Positions 44,501 to 54,058 of a DNA stretch of 64,000 nucleotides are shown here, in pieces; positions within the stretch are counted from its first letter, which is position 1, and every line of letters begins with the position of its first letter. Where the stretch lies: the NCBI GenBank assembly GCA_024637315.1, contig JAGXFH010000050.1:62001-126000 (forward strand), given 5' to 3'. The translations under genes and the position numbers were made by a program. Below the pieces are notes generated by a model. That model was given only the letters and a program-made list of their open reading frames with translations. It made no database searches and was not told where the DNA came from. Origin of the DNA: Brevirhabdus sp. (GTDB lineage: Bacteria; Pseudomonadota; Alphaproteobacteria; Rhodobacterales; Rhodobacteraceae).

Positions 44501-47248
44501 ATGGCGAACAAGGACCAACAACAGGCCGCTGCTGTCGAAAGTGCAGCTGCCGGTCGCGGCGGACTGAGCCAGGCCGAACTCGACGAACTGGTCGCGTCTT
44601 CAGATACCGGCGGACGCGCCGCTGCGGGGCCGGTCGGCTTATTCCTGATGCTGGTCGCGCTGGCCTGGTCCCTGTTCCAGCTTTACATCGCGTCGCCCAT
44701 CGGGCTTTTCAATGATACCTGGGCGCGTTCGATCCACCTTGCCTTCGCAATATTCCTGGCCTTTGCCGCCTTTCCCGCCGCCCGAACCAAGTTTCAGATC
44801 GGCCTCGGCATTGCTGTGCCCTTGATCCTCGGCGCGCTTTTCATGTTCTCGGCCAAGGGCGGCACCAGCGTCTGGTGGATACCTGTCATTTCGATCGCCG
44901 TGATGGCCGCAGTTGCGCTGGGATCGCCGAAAGACCGTATTCCAGTCTGGGAATGGGCCTTGGCCATCGTCGGCGCCGCGACAGCACTTTACCTCTACGT
45001 CTTCTACAGGGAGATTTCGGGCCGCGTCGGCGCGCCGATCACGCAGGATTTCGTGGTCTCCGTCATCGGTCTGATCGTCCTGCTGGAGGCGACCCGCCGC
45101 GCGCTTGGCCCTGCCCTGATGATCGTGGCCACGGTGTTCCTGGTCTACACGATCCTTGGGCCACACATGCCCAGCATCATCGCCCACAAGGGCAACAACC
45201 TGTCCGAAATCGTGAATCATCAGTGGATCACGACCGAAGGCGTGTTCGGCATCGCGTTGGGCGTGTCCACCTCCTTCGTCTTCCTCTTCGTGCTTTTCGG
45301 CTCACTGCTGGACCGGGCCGGAGCGGGCAACTATTTCATCCAGGTCGCGTTCAGCCTGATGGGCCACATGAAGGGCGGACCGGCCAAGGCCGCCGTTGTA
45401 TCCTCGGCGATGACAGGTCTGATCTCTGGCTCTTCGATCGCCAACGTCGTCACCACCGGCACCTTCACCATCCCGCTGATGAAGAAGGTCGGCTTCAGCT
45501 CTGAAAAGGCCGGCGCGGTCGAGGTCGCCTCTTCGGTCAACGGCCAGATCATGCCGCCGGTTATGGGTGCTGCAGCGTTCCTGATGGTGGAATATGTCGG
45601 CATCCCCTATTTCGACGTGGTCAAGCACGCCTTCCTGCCTGCCGTGATCAGCTATATCGCGCTGGTCTACATCGTGCATCTCGAAGCGCTGAAGGCCGGG
45701 ATGGAGGGTCTGGAGCGCGCTTACGTTCCGAAACCCATCGTCCAGCGCCTGATCGGCATCGCCTTCACAATTGCCGCGATCTGCGCGATCTCGTTCGCGG
45801 TCTATTACGGCATGGGCTGGATCCGCCCGGCCTTCCCGAACACCGCAGGCTACATCATCTTCGCCTTCATCGGCCTTGTCTATATCGGCCTGCTCTACGT
45901 CGCGTCGAAAGAACCGCCGCTCAAGCTCGACGACCCGAACGAACCGGTCACCAACCTGCCGCTGCCGGGCCCAACGATCCGATCCGGCCTGCACTTCATC
46001 CTGCCCGTCGTCGTTCTGGTCTGGGCGCTGATGATCGACCGCCTGTCGCCGGGCCTTTCAGCCTTCTGGGCCGCGTCCTACATGATCTTCATCCTGCTGA
46101 CCCAGCGCCCGCTGATGGCCATGTTCCGCGGCGAAAGCCGGCTGGCCGGCGACATCAAGCACGGCTTCCTGGACCTGATCGACGGTCTTGTGACCGGCGC
46201 GCGCAACATGATCGGCATTGGCATCGCCACCGCAACCGCCGGCATCATCGTCGGCTCGGTCAGCCAGACCGGCGTCGGCTCTGCGCTCGCCGACGTGGTC
46301 GAGGTGCTGTCGGGCGGCAATATCCTGGCGATCCTGTTCCTGACCGCGATCCTGTCGCTGATCCTCGGCATGGGCCTGCCCACCACGGCGAACTACATCG
46401 TGGTCTCGGCATTGCTTGCGCCGGTGATCGTGACGCTCGGCCAGCAGAACGGCCTGATCGTGCCGCTGATCGCCGTTCACCTCTTCGTGTTCTACTTCGG
46501 CATCATGGCTGACGTGACGCCCCCTGTGGGCCTTGCCAGTTTCGCCGCCGCCGCGGTGTCCGGCGGTGATCCGATCAAGACCGGCGTGATTGCATTCTTC
46601 TACAGCCTGCGCACCGCGGCCCTGCCGTTCCTGTTCATCTTCAACACCGAACTGCTGCTGATCAATGTCGGCTGGGGCCAGGGTATCTTCGTCTTCATTG
46701 TCGCGACGATAGCCATGCTGCTTTTTGCGGCAGCCACGCAGGGCTGGTTCCTTGCCAAGAACCGGTTCTACGAAACAATCGCGCTTCTGCTGATCGCGTT
46801 CACCCTGTTTCGCCCTGGCTTCTGGATGGACATGGTCTCGGCCCCCTATTCCGAGGAAGCCCCGGCAGAGATTGCCGAAGCCGCCGCTGCGACCCCGCCG
46901 GGCCAGGAACTGCGCCTGCGGGTCAGCGGTCTGAACGACCTTGGCGATCCAATCCAGTTCGTCGCGATCCTGCCCATCGGCGAAGGTGCCACGGGCGAAG
47001 AGAAGCTGGAAAATGCCGGCCTGGTGTTCCGCAATGAGGGCGATCAGATGTTCATCGACGATGTGTCCTTTGGCAGCCCCGCAGCCAATGCCGGACTCGA
47101 CTGGGATCAAGAGGTGCTGCGCGTCCTCAAGCCGCTGGACCAGCCCAGCAAGTACTGGATGTTCATTCCTGCACTTCTGGTTCTGGCGCTGATCGTCTTC
47201 CTGCAACGCGGCCGCGCGGCTGCGCCACGGAAGACAGCGGCCGCCTGA
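44501..47248 (+). CDS. TRAP transporter fused permease (DctQM) with DUF3394 C-terminus
   Basis: 915 residues. N-terminal cytoplasmic stretch (1-45), a four-helix DctQ-like part (about 45-200), then the DctM part with about twelve segments (MTGLISGSSIANVVTTGTFTIPLMKKVGF; GMGLPTTANYIVVSALLAPVI). Residues about 780-900 form the soluble DUF3394 domain (LRLRVSGLNDLGDPIQFVA), then a final membrane anchor. This fused form pairs with TAXI receptors; the Na+-driven importer acts in the inner membrane. 11 bases before the UspA gene. Confidence 0.94.
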   Translation: MANKDQQQAAAVESAAAGRGGLSQAELDELVASSDTGGRAAAGPVGLFLMLVALAWSLFQLYIASPIGLFNDTWARSIHLAFAIFLAFAAFPAARTKFQIGLGIAVPLILGALFMFSAKGGTSVWWIPVISIAVMAAVALGSPKDRIPVWEWALAIVGAATALYLYVFYREISGRVGAPITQDFVVSVIGLIVLLEATRRALGPALMIVATVFLVYTILGPHMPSIIAHKGNNLSEIVNHQWITTEGVFGIALGVSTSFVFLFVLFGSLLDRAGAGNYFIQVAFSLMGHMKGGPAKAAVVSSAMTGLISGSSIANVVTTGTFTIPLMKKVGFSSEKAGAVEVASSVNGQIMPPVMGAAAFLMVEYVGIPYFDVVKHAFLPAVISYIALVYIVHLEALKAGMEGLERAYVPKPIVQRLIGIAFTIAAICAISFAVYYGMGWIRPAFPNTAGYIIFAFIGLVYIGLLYVASKEPPLKLDDPNEPVTNLPLPGPTIRSGLHFILPVVVLVWALMIDRLSPGLSAFWAASYMIFILLTQRPLMAMFRGESRLAGDIKHGFLDLIDGLVTGARNMIGIGIATATAGIIVGSVSQTGVGSALADVVEVLSGGNILAILFLTAILSLILGMGLPTTANYIVVSALLAPVIVTLGQQNGLIVPLIAVHLFVFYFGIMADVTPPVGLASFAAAAVSGGDPIKTGVIAFFYSLRTAALPFLFIFNTELLLINVGWGQGIFVFIVATIAMLLFAAATQGWFLAKNRFYETIALLLIAFTLFRPGFWMDMVSAPYSEEAPAEIAEAAAATPPGQELRLRVSGLNDLGDPIQFVAILPIGEGATGEEKLENAGLVFRNEGDQMFIDDVSFGSPAANAGLDWDQEVLRVLKPLDQPSKYWMFIPALLVLALIVFLQRGRAAAPRKTAAA

Positions 47249-47259
47249 AGGGAACTGCA

Positions 47260-47691
47260 ATGTATGACAACGTTCTGCTGACGCTCGACCTCAACCACCC
47301 GATTTCCTGGCGCAGAGCCTTGCCCGAAGCGGTGGCGCTGGTCCGCGCCTCGAAGGGCAAGCTGCATGTGATAACGGTGGTTCCCGACATGGGAACCCCG
47401 CTTGTTTCCGGCTTTTTTCCGGACAATTTCAAGGAAAAGGCGCTGACAAAGGCCGAAGTCGAGTTGCAGAAAATCGTCGATGCCGAGATTCCAAATGATA
47501 TCGACGTCAAACAGCACCTCGCCTTTGGCGCGATCCACGAAGAGGTGCTGGCGGCGATCACCAAGATCGGTGTCGATCTTGTGGTAATGGCGTCACACGC
47601 ACCCGACAAAATGCGCGAATTCCTGGTTGGCTCGCATGCTGACAGGATTGTGCGCCGTTCGCCTGTTTCAGTTCTCGTTGTCAGAGCATAA
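47260..47691 (+). CDS. Universal stress protein, TeaD-like, coupled to TRAP
   Basis: 143 residues. MYDNVLLTLDLNHP, DLVVMASHAPDKMREFLVGSHADRIVRRSPVSVLVVRA. Here the ATP-binding loop is close to G-2x-G-9x-S (VGSHADRIVRRSPVS), better kept than in the Usp at 1763-2176. Usp proteins are encoded with TRAP transporters; in Halomonas TeaD binds ATP and restrains TeaABC. A similar brake on this importer is inferred. Confidence 0.88.
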   Translation: MYDNVLLTLDLNHPISWRRALPEAVALVRASKGKLHVITVVPDMGTPLVSGFFPDNFKEKALTKAEVELQKIVDAEIPNDIDVKQHLAFGAIHEEVLAAITKIGVDLVVMASHAPDKMREFLVGSHADRIVRRSPVSVLVVRA

Positions 47692-47761
47692 GACATGAGT
47701 CCCGCGGCAAATATGATGCGGTCCAAAGCCGGACCAGCCGCTTGGACGGAGAGTTTCTGAC

Positions 47762-48745
47762 ATGACCCCTTTCGCAATCGCCGGCATCCAGATGTACGTG
47801 AATGCGCTGCAATCGAACGTCGATGGCATGCTGCACCGGCTGGACGTCCTTATGGCCCGCTTCCCCTGGACGCAGATGGTGCTGTTCTCGGAACTGGCGC
47901 CGTTCGGCCCGCTGCCGCGCTTCGCGCAGCCTTTCTACAACGAACCCGTGGAACGTTTCTGCGACGCCGCCAAAAAACACAATATCTGGCTGATTCCGGG
48001 CTCGATGTTCGAGAAGGCCGAGAATGACGCGATCTACAACACCTCTGTCGTGATCAACCCGCAAGGTGAGATCGTGACGAGCTACCGCAAGATGTTCCCA
48101 TTCCGTCCCTACGAGGCGGAAGTCGAGGCCGGAACCGAGTTCTGCATCTTCGACGTGCCAGAGGTTGGCCGCTTCGGGCTGTCGATCTGCTATGACATCT
48201 GGTTTCCGGAAACCACCCGGCAACTGACCAGCCAGGGCGTCGAGGTTCTGTTGCACCCGGTCCTGACCGGCACAACCGACCGCGACGCGGAACTTGCCAT
48301 CGCGCGGGCCACAGCGGCGCAGTTCCAATGCTATGTGGTCGACGTCAATGGTCTTGGCGCGGGCGGCAACGGCCGGTCCTGCGTGATCGACCCGGCGGCG
48401 ACGGTTCTGCACCAGTCCGCCGGCCAGGAGGACATGTTCCCGATCGAGCTTGACCTCAGCCAGGTCCGCCGTCAGCGCGAAACCGGCATGAAGGGCCTCG
48501 GCCAGGTGCTGAAAAGCTTCCGCGACCGGTCCGTCGACTTCTCGATCTATGACCGTGCCAGCGGCACCGATGTCTACCTGCATGGTCTGGGCCCGCTCGA
48601 GATTCCGAAGCAGGGATCGCGCGCCGGACTGCATGTCGACGTCAAGACCGATACGATTGGTTTCAGGTCTTCACAGACTCAGGCGCTGTCGAATGTAACA
48701 GACCTGCATTTAACGCCCGTTCCGGGCAAATCTACTGGCAGTTGA
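47762..48745 (+). CDS. Carbon-nitrogen hydrolase (nitrilase superfamily)
   Basis: 327 residues. Catalytic triad visible: Glu44 (VLFSELAPFG), Lys110 (SYRKMFPFRP), Cys143 (GLSICYDIWFPE). The fold continues to about residue 260, after which a 60-residue tail with no known domain follows. It hydrolyses an amide or carbamoyl compound; true nitrilases usually have different flanking residues. Same strand and spacing as the TRAP genes (70 bases) and the decarboxylase-like gene (75 bases), so probably one functional group. Confidence 0.87.
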   Translation: MTPFAIAGIQMYVNALQSNVDGMLHRLDVLMARFPWTQMVLFSELAPFGPLPRFAQPFYNEPVERFCDAAKKHNIWLIPGSMFEKAENDAIYNTSVVINPQGEIVTSYRKMFPFRPYEAEVEAGTEFCIFDVPEVGRFGLSICYDIWFPETTRQLTSQGVEVLLHPVLTGTTDRDAELAIARATAAQFQCYVVDVNGLGAGGNGRSCVIDPAATVLHQSAGQEDMFPIELDLSQVRRQRETGMKGLGQVLKSFRDRSVDFSIYDRASGTDVYLHGLGPLEIPKQGSRAGLHVDVKTDTIGFRSSQTQALSNVTDLHLTPVPGKSTGS

Positions 48746-48820
48746 TCCGCAATTCGGGCAAGGCCGTCCGCGCCTCGCTCTGTATCTCGGATTTTCCGCC
48801 GGTAACACGGGGAATACGCG

Positions 48821-51562
48821 ATGCAATCAATGAGCGATTATTATTCTGCCATTCAGCTGCGCTCTGACCGTTGGAGCAAGCTGCGCGAAACCACTGACGC
48901 CTTGGCGCGCGACCCCGACAGTCGTCACGCCAAGGCCACTCGCGCCAAGATCAGCGAGCTTTTCGACTCGCTTTCCCTGATCGAAGCCTATTGGGCCTTT
49001 CCCGGCGTGCAGGCTTTCGATCATATCCGCCGCCAGTTCGACCACGGCAATCTTGACGATGTCGCCTTCGCCGTCCACCGCGTGACCCGCGGCCTCACGA
49101 CCGGGGCCTATCGCCGCCGCCACATCCCGCTTGACCGTGACGCCGCCGAAGCCGACGATCACGAAGACGAGGCGATGCTGTCGCCCGAAGCCCGTGCCCT
49201 GACCAAGCCCTATTTCGAAGTGATGATCGTCGACAACGTCAACGAACATCAGGAACGCTGGCTGAAATCCAACATGACGTCGATGCGCCGCGCCGAGGAC
49301 CCTTTCACCTATGAGGCGGTGGTCGTGCCCAGCCTGCAGGACGCGCTGATCGGCGTCCTTTTCAATCATAATATACAGGCCATCGTCGTGCGCCCCGGCC
49401 TGAAGATGGAATCGAAGGTCGATCTGCCGATCCTGAAACGCTACCTGAACCGGGCCGGCGGGATTGAAAACATCGAGGAGCTGGCGCCCGAGGATTACGG
49501 CCCCGAACTCTGCCGCCTGATCGCCAAGGTCCGGCCCGAACTTGACGCCTATCTCGTGACCGAGCGCTCGGTCGAGGATATCGCCGGTCTCGATCTCGGC
49601 ATCTGCCGCCGGGTCTTCTACAATCAGGAAGACTTCGTCGAACTGCACCTCAATATCCTGCGCGGTGTGCAGGCCCGGTTCAAGACGCCGTTCTTCACCG
49701 CGCTCAAGGAGTATTCCAAGCAGCCCACCGGCGTTTTCCACGCCATGCCGATCAGCCGCGGCAAGTCGATCAGCCGCAGCCACTGGATCCAGGACATGGG
49801 CGCGTTTTACGGTCCCAACATCTTCATGGCCGAAACCTCTGCCACGTCAGGCGGGCTCGACAGCCTGCTGGAACCGCACGGACCGATCAAGGAAGCCCAG
49901 GAACTCGCCAGCCGCGCCTTCGGATCGAAACAGACCTTCTTCGCCACCAACGGCACCTCGACCTGTAACAAGATCGTGGTGCAGGCACTGGTGCGCCCGG
50001 ATGACATCGTCCTCGTGGACCGTGACTGCCACAAGTCGCACCATTACGGCATGGTGCTGGCCGGGGCCAACGTGGTCTATCTCGACAGCTATCCGCTCAA
50101 TGAATATTCGATGTATGGCGCGGTGCCATTGACTGAGATCAAGCACTCCTTGCTCAAGCTCAAAGCCGCCGGCAAGCTCGACAGGGTAAGGATGCTGTTG
50201 CTGACAAACTGCACCTTCGACGGCATCGTCTACAATGTCGAACGAGTGATGGAGGAATGCCTCGCCATCAAACCCGACCTCGTTTTCCTCTGGGACGAGG
50301 CGTGGTTCGCCTTCGCCCGCTTCGGCCCCACCTACCGCCAGCGGACCGGGATGAACGCCGCCAACAACATGCGGGTAAGCCTGCGTACACCGGAACATGC
50401 CAAGGCCTATGAAAAGCAGCAGGAAAAACTGAAGGACGCGGACGAGAAAACCCTGCTGAAGACCCGGCTGATCCCGCCGCCGAATGCCCGCGTCCGGGTC
50501 TATGCCACGCAATCAACCCACAAGACGCTGACCTCTCTGCGTCAGGGCTCGATGATCCATGTCAACGATCAGGACTTCAAGGGCGAGGTCGAGCAGAGCT
50601 TCCACGAAGCCTACATGACCCATACCTCGACCAGCCCGAACTACCAGATCATCGCCTCGCTCGATGTCGGTCGCCGGCAGGTGGAACTGGAAGGCTTCGA
50701 ATTCGTCCAGCGCCAGGTCGAAGCCGCGATGTCGATGCGCCGCGCCATTTCGACCCATCCGCTGTTGCAGAAGTACTTCAAGGTTCTCACCGCCGGAGAC
50801 ATGATCCCCGACACGCACCGCGAAAGCGGGGTCGAAAGCTACTACGACCCCGATCAAGGCTGGACCGATATCTGGGATTGTTGGGAAAAGGACGAATTCG
50901 TGCTGGACGCAACCCGTGTCACGCTTTCCGTTGGCGGCACCGGCTGGGACGGGGATACGTTCAAGACTGATATCCTGATGGACAAGTACGGCATCCAGAT
51001 CAACAAGACCTCGCGCAACACGGTCCTCTTCATGACCAATATCGGCACCACGCGGTCCTCGGTCGCCTATCTCATCGAGGTGCTGGTCGAGATCGCCAAA
51101 AGCCTCGATGAACTGCTCGACGACGCCTCGAAGATGGAACGCCTGGCCTTCGACCGCCGGGTCAAGAACCTGATGGAGGATCTGCCGCCGCTGCCGGATT
51201 TCAGCCGCTTTCACGATGCGTTCCGCACCGATCAGGTGACCCCCGAGGGCGATATCCGCAGCGCGTTTTTCCTCAGCTATGACGCGAACAATTGCGACTA
51301 CCTCGAACTGGACGGGTCGCTGAAAAAGGCAATGGATGCCGGACAAGAGGTCGTCTCGGCGTCGTTCATCATCCCTTATCCGCCCGGTTTCCCGATCCTG
51401 GTGCCGGGGCAGGTTGTCAGCAAAGAGATCCTGGCCTTCATGCGGGCACTCGATGTCAATGAGATCCATGGTTACCGCGCTGATCTGGGCCTGCGCGTCT
51501 TTACGCAGGATGCCTTGGAGCGGCATGCCAAAAAGATGAAAACCGCACTCGCAGCTAAATAA
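48821..51562 (+). CDS. Orn/Lys/Arg decarboxylase-like PLP enzyme (913 aa)
   Basis: 913 residues, long for the family (E. coli LdcI 715). The first 150 residues are helical and unlike known decarboxylases. A wing-like segment follows (YEAVVVPSLQDALIGVLFNH and LPILKRYLNRAGG, about 160-215). The fold type I core has TSATSGGLDSLLEPHG, ATNGTSTCNKIVVQALV, FLWDEAWFAFARF and the PLP Lys568 in ATQSTHKTLTSLRQ. C-terminal LVPGQVVSKEILAFMRALD is as in family members. It should act on a basic or other amino acid; the long N-terminus and the ATP-grasp partner make the true reaction uncertain. RBS ACGGGGAA precedes ATG 48821. Confidence 0.88.
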   Translation: MQSMSDYYSAIQLRSDRWSKLRETTDALARDPDSRHAKATRAKISELFDSLSLIEAYWAFPGVQAFDHIRRQFDHGNLDDVAFAVHRVTRGLTTGAYRRRHIPLDRDAAEADDHEDEAMLSPEARALTKPYFEVMIVDNVNEHQERWLKSNMTSMRRAEDPFTYEAVVVPSLQDALIGVLFNHNIQAIVVRPGLKMESKVDLPILKRYLNRAGGIENIEELAPEDYGPELCRLIAKVRPELDAYLVTERSVEDIAGLDLGICRRVFYNQEDFVELHLNILRGVQARFKTPFFTALKEYSKQPTGVFHAMPISRGKSISRSHWIQDMGAFYGPNIFMAETSATSGGLDSLLEPHGPIKEAQELASRAFGSKQTFFATNGTSTCNKIVVQALVRPDDIVLVDRDCHKSHHYGMVLAGANVVYLDSYPLNEYSMYGAVPLTEIKHSLLKLKAAGKLDRVRMLLLTNCTFDGIVYNVERVMEECLAIKPDLVFLWDEAWFAFARFGPTYRQRTGMNAANNMRVSLRTPEHAKAYEKQQEKLKDADEKTLLKTRLIPPPNARVRVYATQSTHKTLTSLRQGSMIHVNDQDFKGEVEQSFHEAYMTHTSTSPNYQIIASLDVGRRQVELEGFEFVQRQVEAAMSMRRAISTHPLLQKYFKVLTAGDMIPDTHRESGVESYYDPDQGWTDIWDCWEKDEFVLDATRVTLSVGGTGWDGDTFKTDILMDKYGIQINKTSRNTVLFMTNIGTTRSSVAYLIEVLVEIAKSLDELLDDASKMERLAFDRRVKNLMEDLPPLPDFSRFHDAFRTDQVTPEGDIRSAFFLSYDANNCDYLELDGSLKKAMDAGQEVVSASFIIPYPPGFPILVPGQVVSKEILAFMRALDVNEIHGYRADLGLRVFTQDALERHAKKMKTALAAK

Positions 51563-51577
51563 AACAGGGAGGCCCAA

Positions 51578-53038
51578 ATGGCCAAGAAAATGCTGAACAA
51601 CATCTCGGAAATCCGCCGCTATTTCCATCGCAACGAAGACCCGATCTACTTCATCTCGGCCACCAACTTCAATCTGCTCGGGATCGATGAGTGGTGCAAG
51701 AACTTCAAGTATATCTGCTACATAGACTGCTATGACGGCCGCCATCCGAACGTCTTCTGCCCGTCAGAGCAGCCCCATGCAGAGTTTCAGTCGATCGAGG
51801 ATATCAACAACTACCTGCTGCAGCATAAGGAGGTCATCGACCTTATCAAACGCCGCGGCGGCAAGCCGAAATTTGTATTCCTGATGTTCGACGAGGAAAC
51901 CGAGCGGCTGTCGAAAGAGCTTGGCGCTGATGTCTGGTTCCCGAAGGCGAAACTTCGCACCAACATGGACAACAAGATCGAGACCGTCCGCATCGGCAAC
52001 AAGGCCGGAGTGCCGTCGGTGCCGAACGTGCTGGCAGAAGTCAAATCATATGAGGACCTGAAGAAGACCTGCGAAAGGGCCGGTATCGGCCACGACCTTG
52101 TGCTGCAATCGGCCTTCGGCGATAGCGGCCACACCACCTTCTTCATCAAGTCAGAGGCCGATTTCCGCCGCCATGAACACGAGATCATCGGCGAAGGCGA
52201 AATCAAGATCATGAAGCGCATCGACTGCCGCGGCTCGGCCATCGAGGCCTGCGCGACCTCGGAAGGCACGATCGTCGGCCCCTTGATGACCGAACTCGTC
52301 GGCTTCAAGGAACTGACCCCCTATCGCGGCGGCTGGTGCGGCAACGAGATCCTCTCGACCGCGTTCCCGCCCAAGGTCCGCGACAAGGCCCGCGACCTGA
52401 CCTTCAAATTCGGCGAGCAACTGCGGAAAGAAGGCTATCGCGGATATTTCGAGCTGGACTTCCTGATCGACAAGAAGACCGGCGACCTCTGGCTGGGCGA
52501 GTTGAATCCGCGGATCACCGGCGCATCCTCGATGACCAACCACGCCGCCTTCGCCCATGCAGACGCGCCGCTCTTCCTGTTCCACTTGCTGGAATTCTCG
52601 AAGGCCAAGTTCAAGCTGGACGTGGACGAGTTGAACGACCGCTGGGCCGATCCCGACATGATCGACAGCTGGTCGCAGATGGTCATCAAGCATACCGAGG
52701 ACACTGTGGACATCGTGACCCACGCGCCGCAATCGGGCATCTACAAGATGCTGGAGGATGGTCGCGTGGTCTTTGATCGCTTCGACTATCACCGCCGCGC
52801 GGTGGAATCAGAGAACGAGGCGTTCTTCCTGCGGATCACCAAGCCCGGCGATTACCGCTATGAAGGCGCCGATCTGGGCATTCTTGTTACCCGTGGCCGC
52901 TCGATGACGTCGGGGTTCCAGTTGAACGAGCGCGCGAAACGGTGGATACACGGCATCAAGCAAAGCTTCGCCGCCCAACCCTTGCCGGTGGCAGAGGCTG
53001 GACCGGATCTTGCGGATCCGGCCTTCAAGATCATGTAA
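51578..53038 (+). CDS. ATP-grasp enzyme of unknown specificity
   Basis: 486 residues. ATP-grasp core about residues 100-340: HDLVLQSAFGDSGHTTFFI (nucleotide and Gly-rich loop), EIKIMKRIDCRGSAIEA, and YFELDFLIDKKTGDLWLGEL followed by NPRITGASS, with the metal-binding Glu and Asn. The first 90 residues look like a pre-ATP-grasp Rossmann part, and the last 130 are unique. Automatic tools may call it biotin carboxylase, but no biotin-carboxylase partners exist here. It may join an amine or amino acid to a carboxylate. Starts 15 bases after the decarboxylase with AGGGAGG upstream, so tightly linked. Confidence 0.82.
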   Translation: MAKKMLNNISEIRRYFHRNEDPIYFISATNFNLLGIDEWCKNFKYICYIDCYDGRHPNVFCPSEQPHAEFQSIEDINNYLLQHKEVIDLIKRRGGKPKFVFLMFDEETERLSKELGADVWFPKAKLRTNMDNKIETVRIGNKAGVPSVPNVLAEVKSYEDLKKTCERAGIGHDLVLQSAFGDSGHTTFFIKSEADFRRHEHEIIGEGEIKIMKRIDCRGSAIEACATSEGTIVGPLMTELVGFKELTPYRGGWCGNEILSTAFPPKVRDKARDLTFKFGEQLRKEGYRGYFELDFLIDKKTGDLWLGELNPRITGASSMTNHAAFAHADAPLFLFHLLEFSKAKFKLDVDELNDRWADPDMIDSWSQMVIKHTEDTVDIVTHAPQSGIYKMLEDGRVVFDRFDYHRRAVESENEAFFLRITKPGDYRYEGADLGILVTRGRSMTSGFQLNERAKRWIHGIKQSFAAQPLPVAEAGPDLADPAFKIM

Positions 53039-53068
53039 CCCACCGGGCAAGTGCCCAAGGCGACCGAT

Positions 53069-54058
53069 ATGGAAATGCTCTGGCGCGCTATCGACCTTCC
53101 GGATCCCGGCCCGAAATGGGCCGGGCTCTTTCACGAATTCTGGCCCGCCTATCACACCTGGTGGCAGCGCGAAGGCGTCCATGCCCGCCCCACCTACCGC
53201 GACAGTCACCGCGCGCTGCGTCAGCATATGCCGGAACTGATGCCGATCTACGAAACGCTCTGCGAACTGGCAGGCGGCGGCGATAACGCGGCGCGGTTTC
53301 TCAGCTTCTACGGACCGCCCGCCTACCTTTCCGGCTGCAGCCAGGCGATCTGGCCGGGGGCCGAACCCGTGCTGGTCCGCAACTACGACTACAACCCGCA
53401 TGCCTTCGACCGGCTGGTGATGCGCACCAACTGGCAAGGCCGCAAGGTGATCGGCACCAGCGACGGGCTGTGGGGACTGGTGGACGGCATGAACGATGCC
53501 GGGCTTGCCGTATCGCTGACCTTTGGCGGCCGCCGTGTCGTCGGCGAAGGCTTTGGCGTGCCGCTGATCCTGCGCTACGTCCTGCAAACCTGCGAAACTG
53601 CGGAAGAGGCCGGCAAGGCGCTGTCTCGCGTACCGACACATATGAGCTACAACGTCACCGTCGTCGACGCCAAGCGCAACTACCTGACCGCGCTGATGGC
53701 CCCCGACCGCAAGACCCGCATCACCCATGCCGCGGTCGCCACCAATCATCAGGACAAGGTGGAATGGGACAGCCATGCCCGCTTCACCGCCACCGTAGAG
53801 CGCGAACGCTTTCTGCTGCACCGCCTTACCCTTCATGTCGATCCGGAAGAGAAATTCATCGGGGCGTTCCTGCGCCCGCCGCTTTATTCCTCGGCCTTCG
53901 CGCAGGGTTTCGGCACGCTTTACACCGCTGTCTACCGCCCGCGCCTTGGTCAGATGGAGCTGCGCTGGCCCCGCGCGCTCTGGCCGCTGAACCTTCACGA
54001 TTTCGTCGAGGATCAGCGCATGATCTACACCCCCGAACCAGCAGGACAGGTGCTATGA
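53069..54058 (+). CDS. C45-family self-processing acyltransferase/hydrolase
   Basis: 329 residues from ATG 53069 (a GTG at 53051 in frame is possible). NTN hydrolase of the acyl-CoA:6-aminopenicillanate acyltransferase type. Cleavage is expected in PAYLSG|CSQAIWPG, making Cys90 the N-terminal nucleophile of the mature beta chain; LVRNYDYNPHAFD, GLVDGMNDAGLAVSLTFGGR and HMSYNVTVVDA are other family marks. Such enzymes form or cut amide bonds. It ends in an ATGA overlap with the aminotransferase. Substrate unknown. Confidence 0.85.
   Translation: MEMLWRAIDLPDPGPKWAGLFHEFWPAYHTWWQREGVHARPTYRDSHRALRQHMPELMPIYETLCELAGGGDNAARFLSFYGPPAYLSGCSQAIWPGAEPVLVRNYDYNPHAFDRLVMRTNWQGRKVIGTSDGLWGLVDGMNDAGLAVSLTFGGRRVVGEGFGVPLILRYVLQTCETAEEAGKALSRVPTHMSYNVTVVDAKRNYLTALMAPDRKTRITHAAVATNHQDKVEWDSHARFTATVERERFLLHRLTLHVDPEEKFIGAFLRPPLYSSAFAQGFGTLYTAVYRPRLGQMELRWPRALWPLNLHDFVEDQRMIYTPEPAGQVL

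Noticed and set aside
51578-53038. Biotin carboxylase
   Set aside because: Only the ATP-grasp core is shared; biotin-carboxylase C-terminal domain features and biotin-carrier genes are absent.
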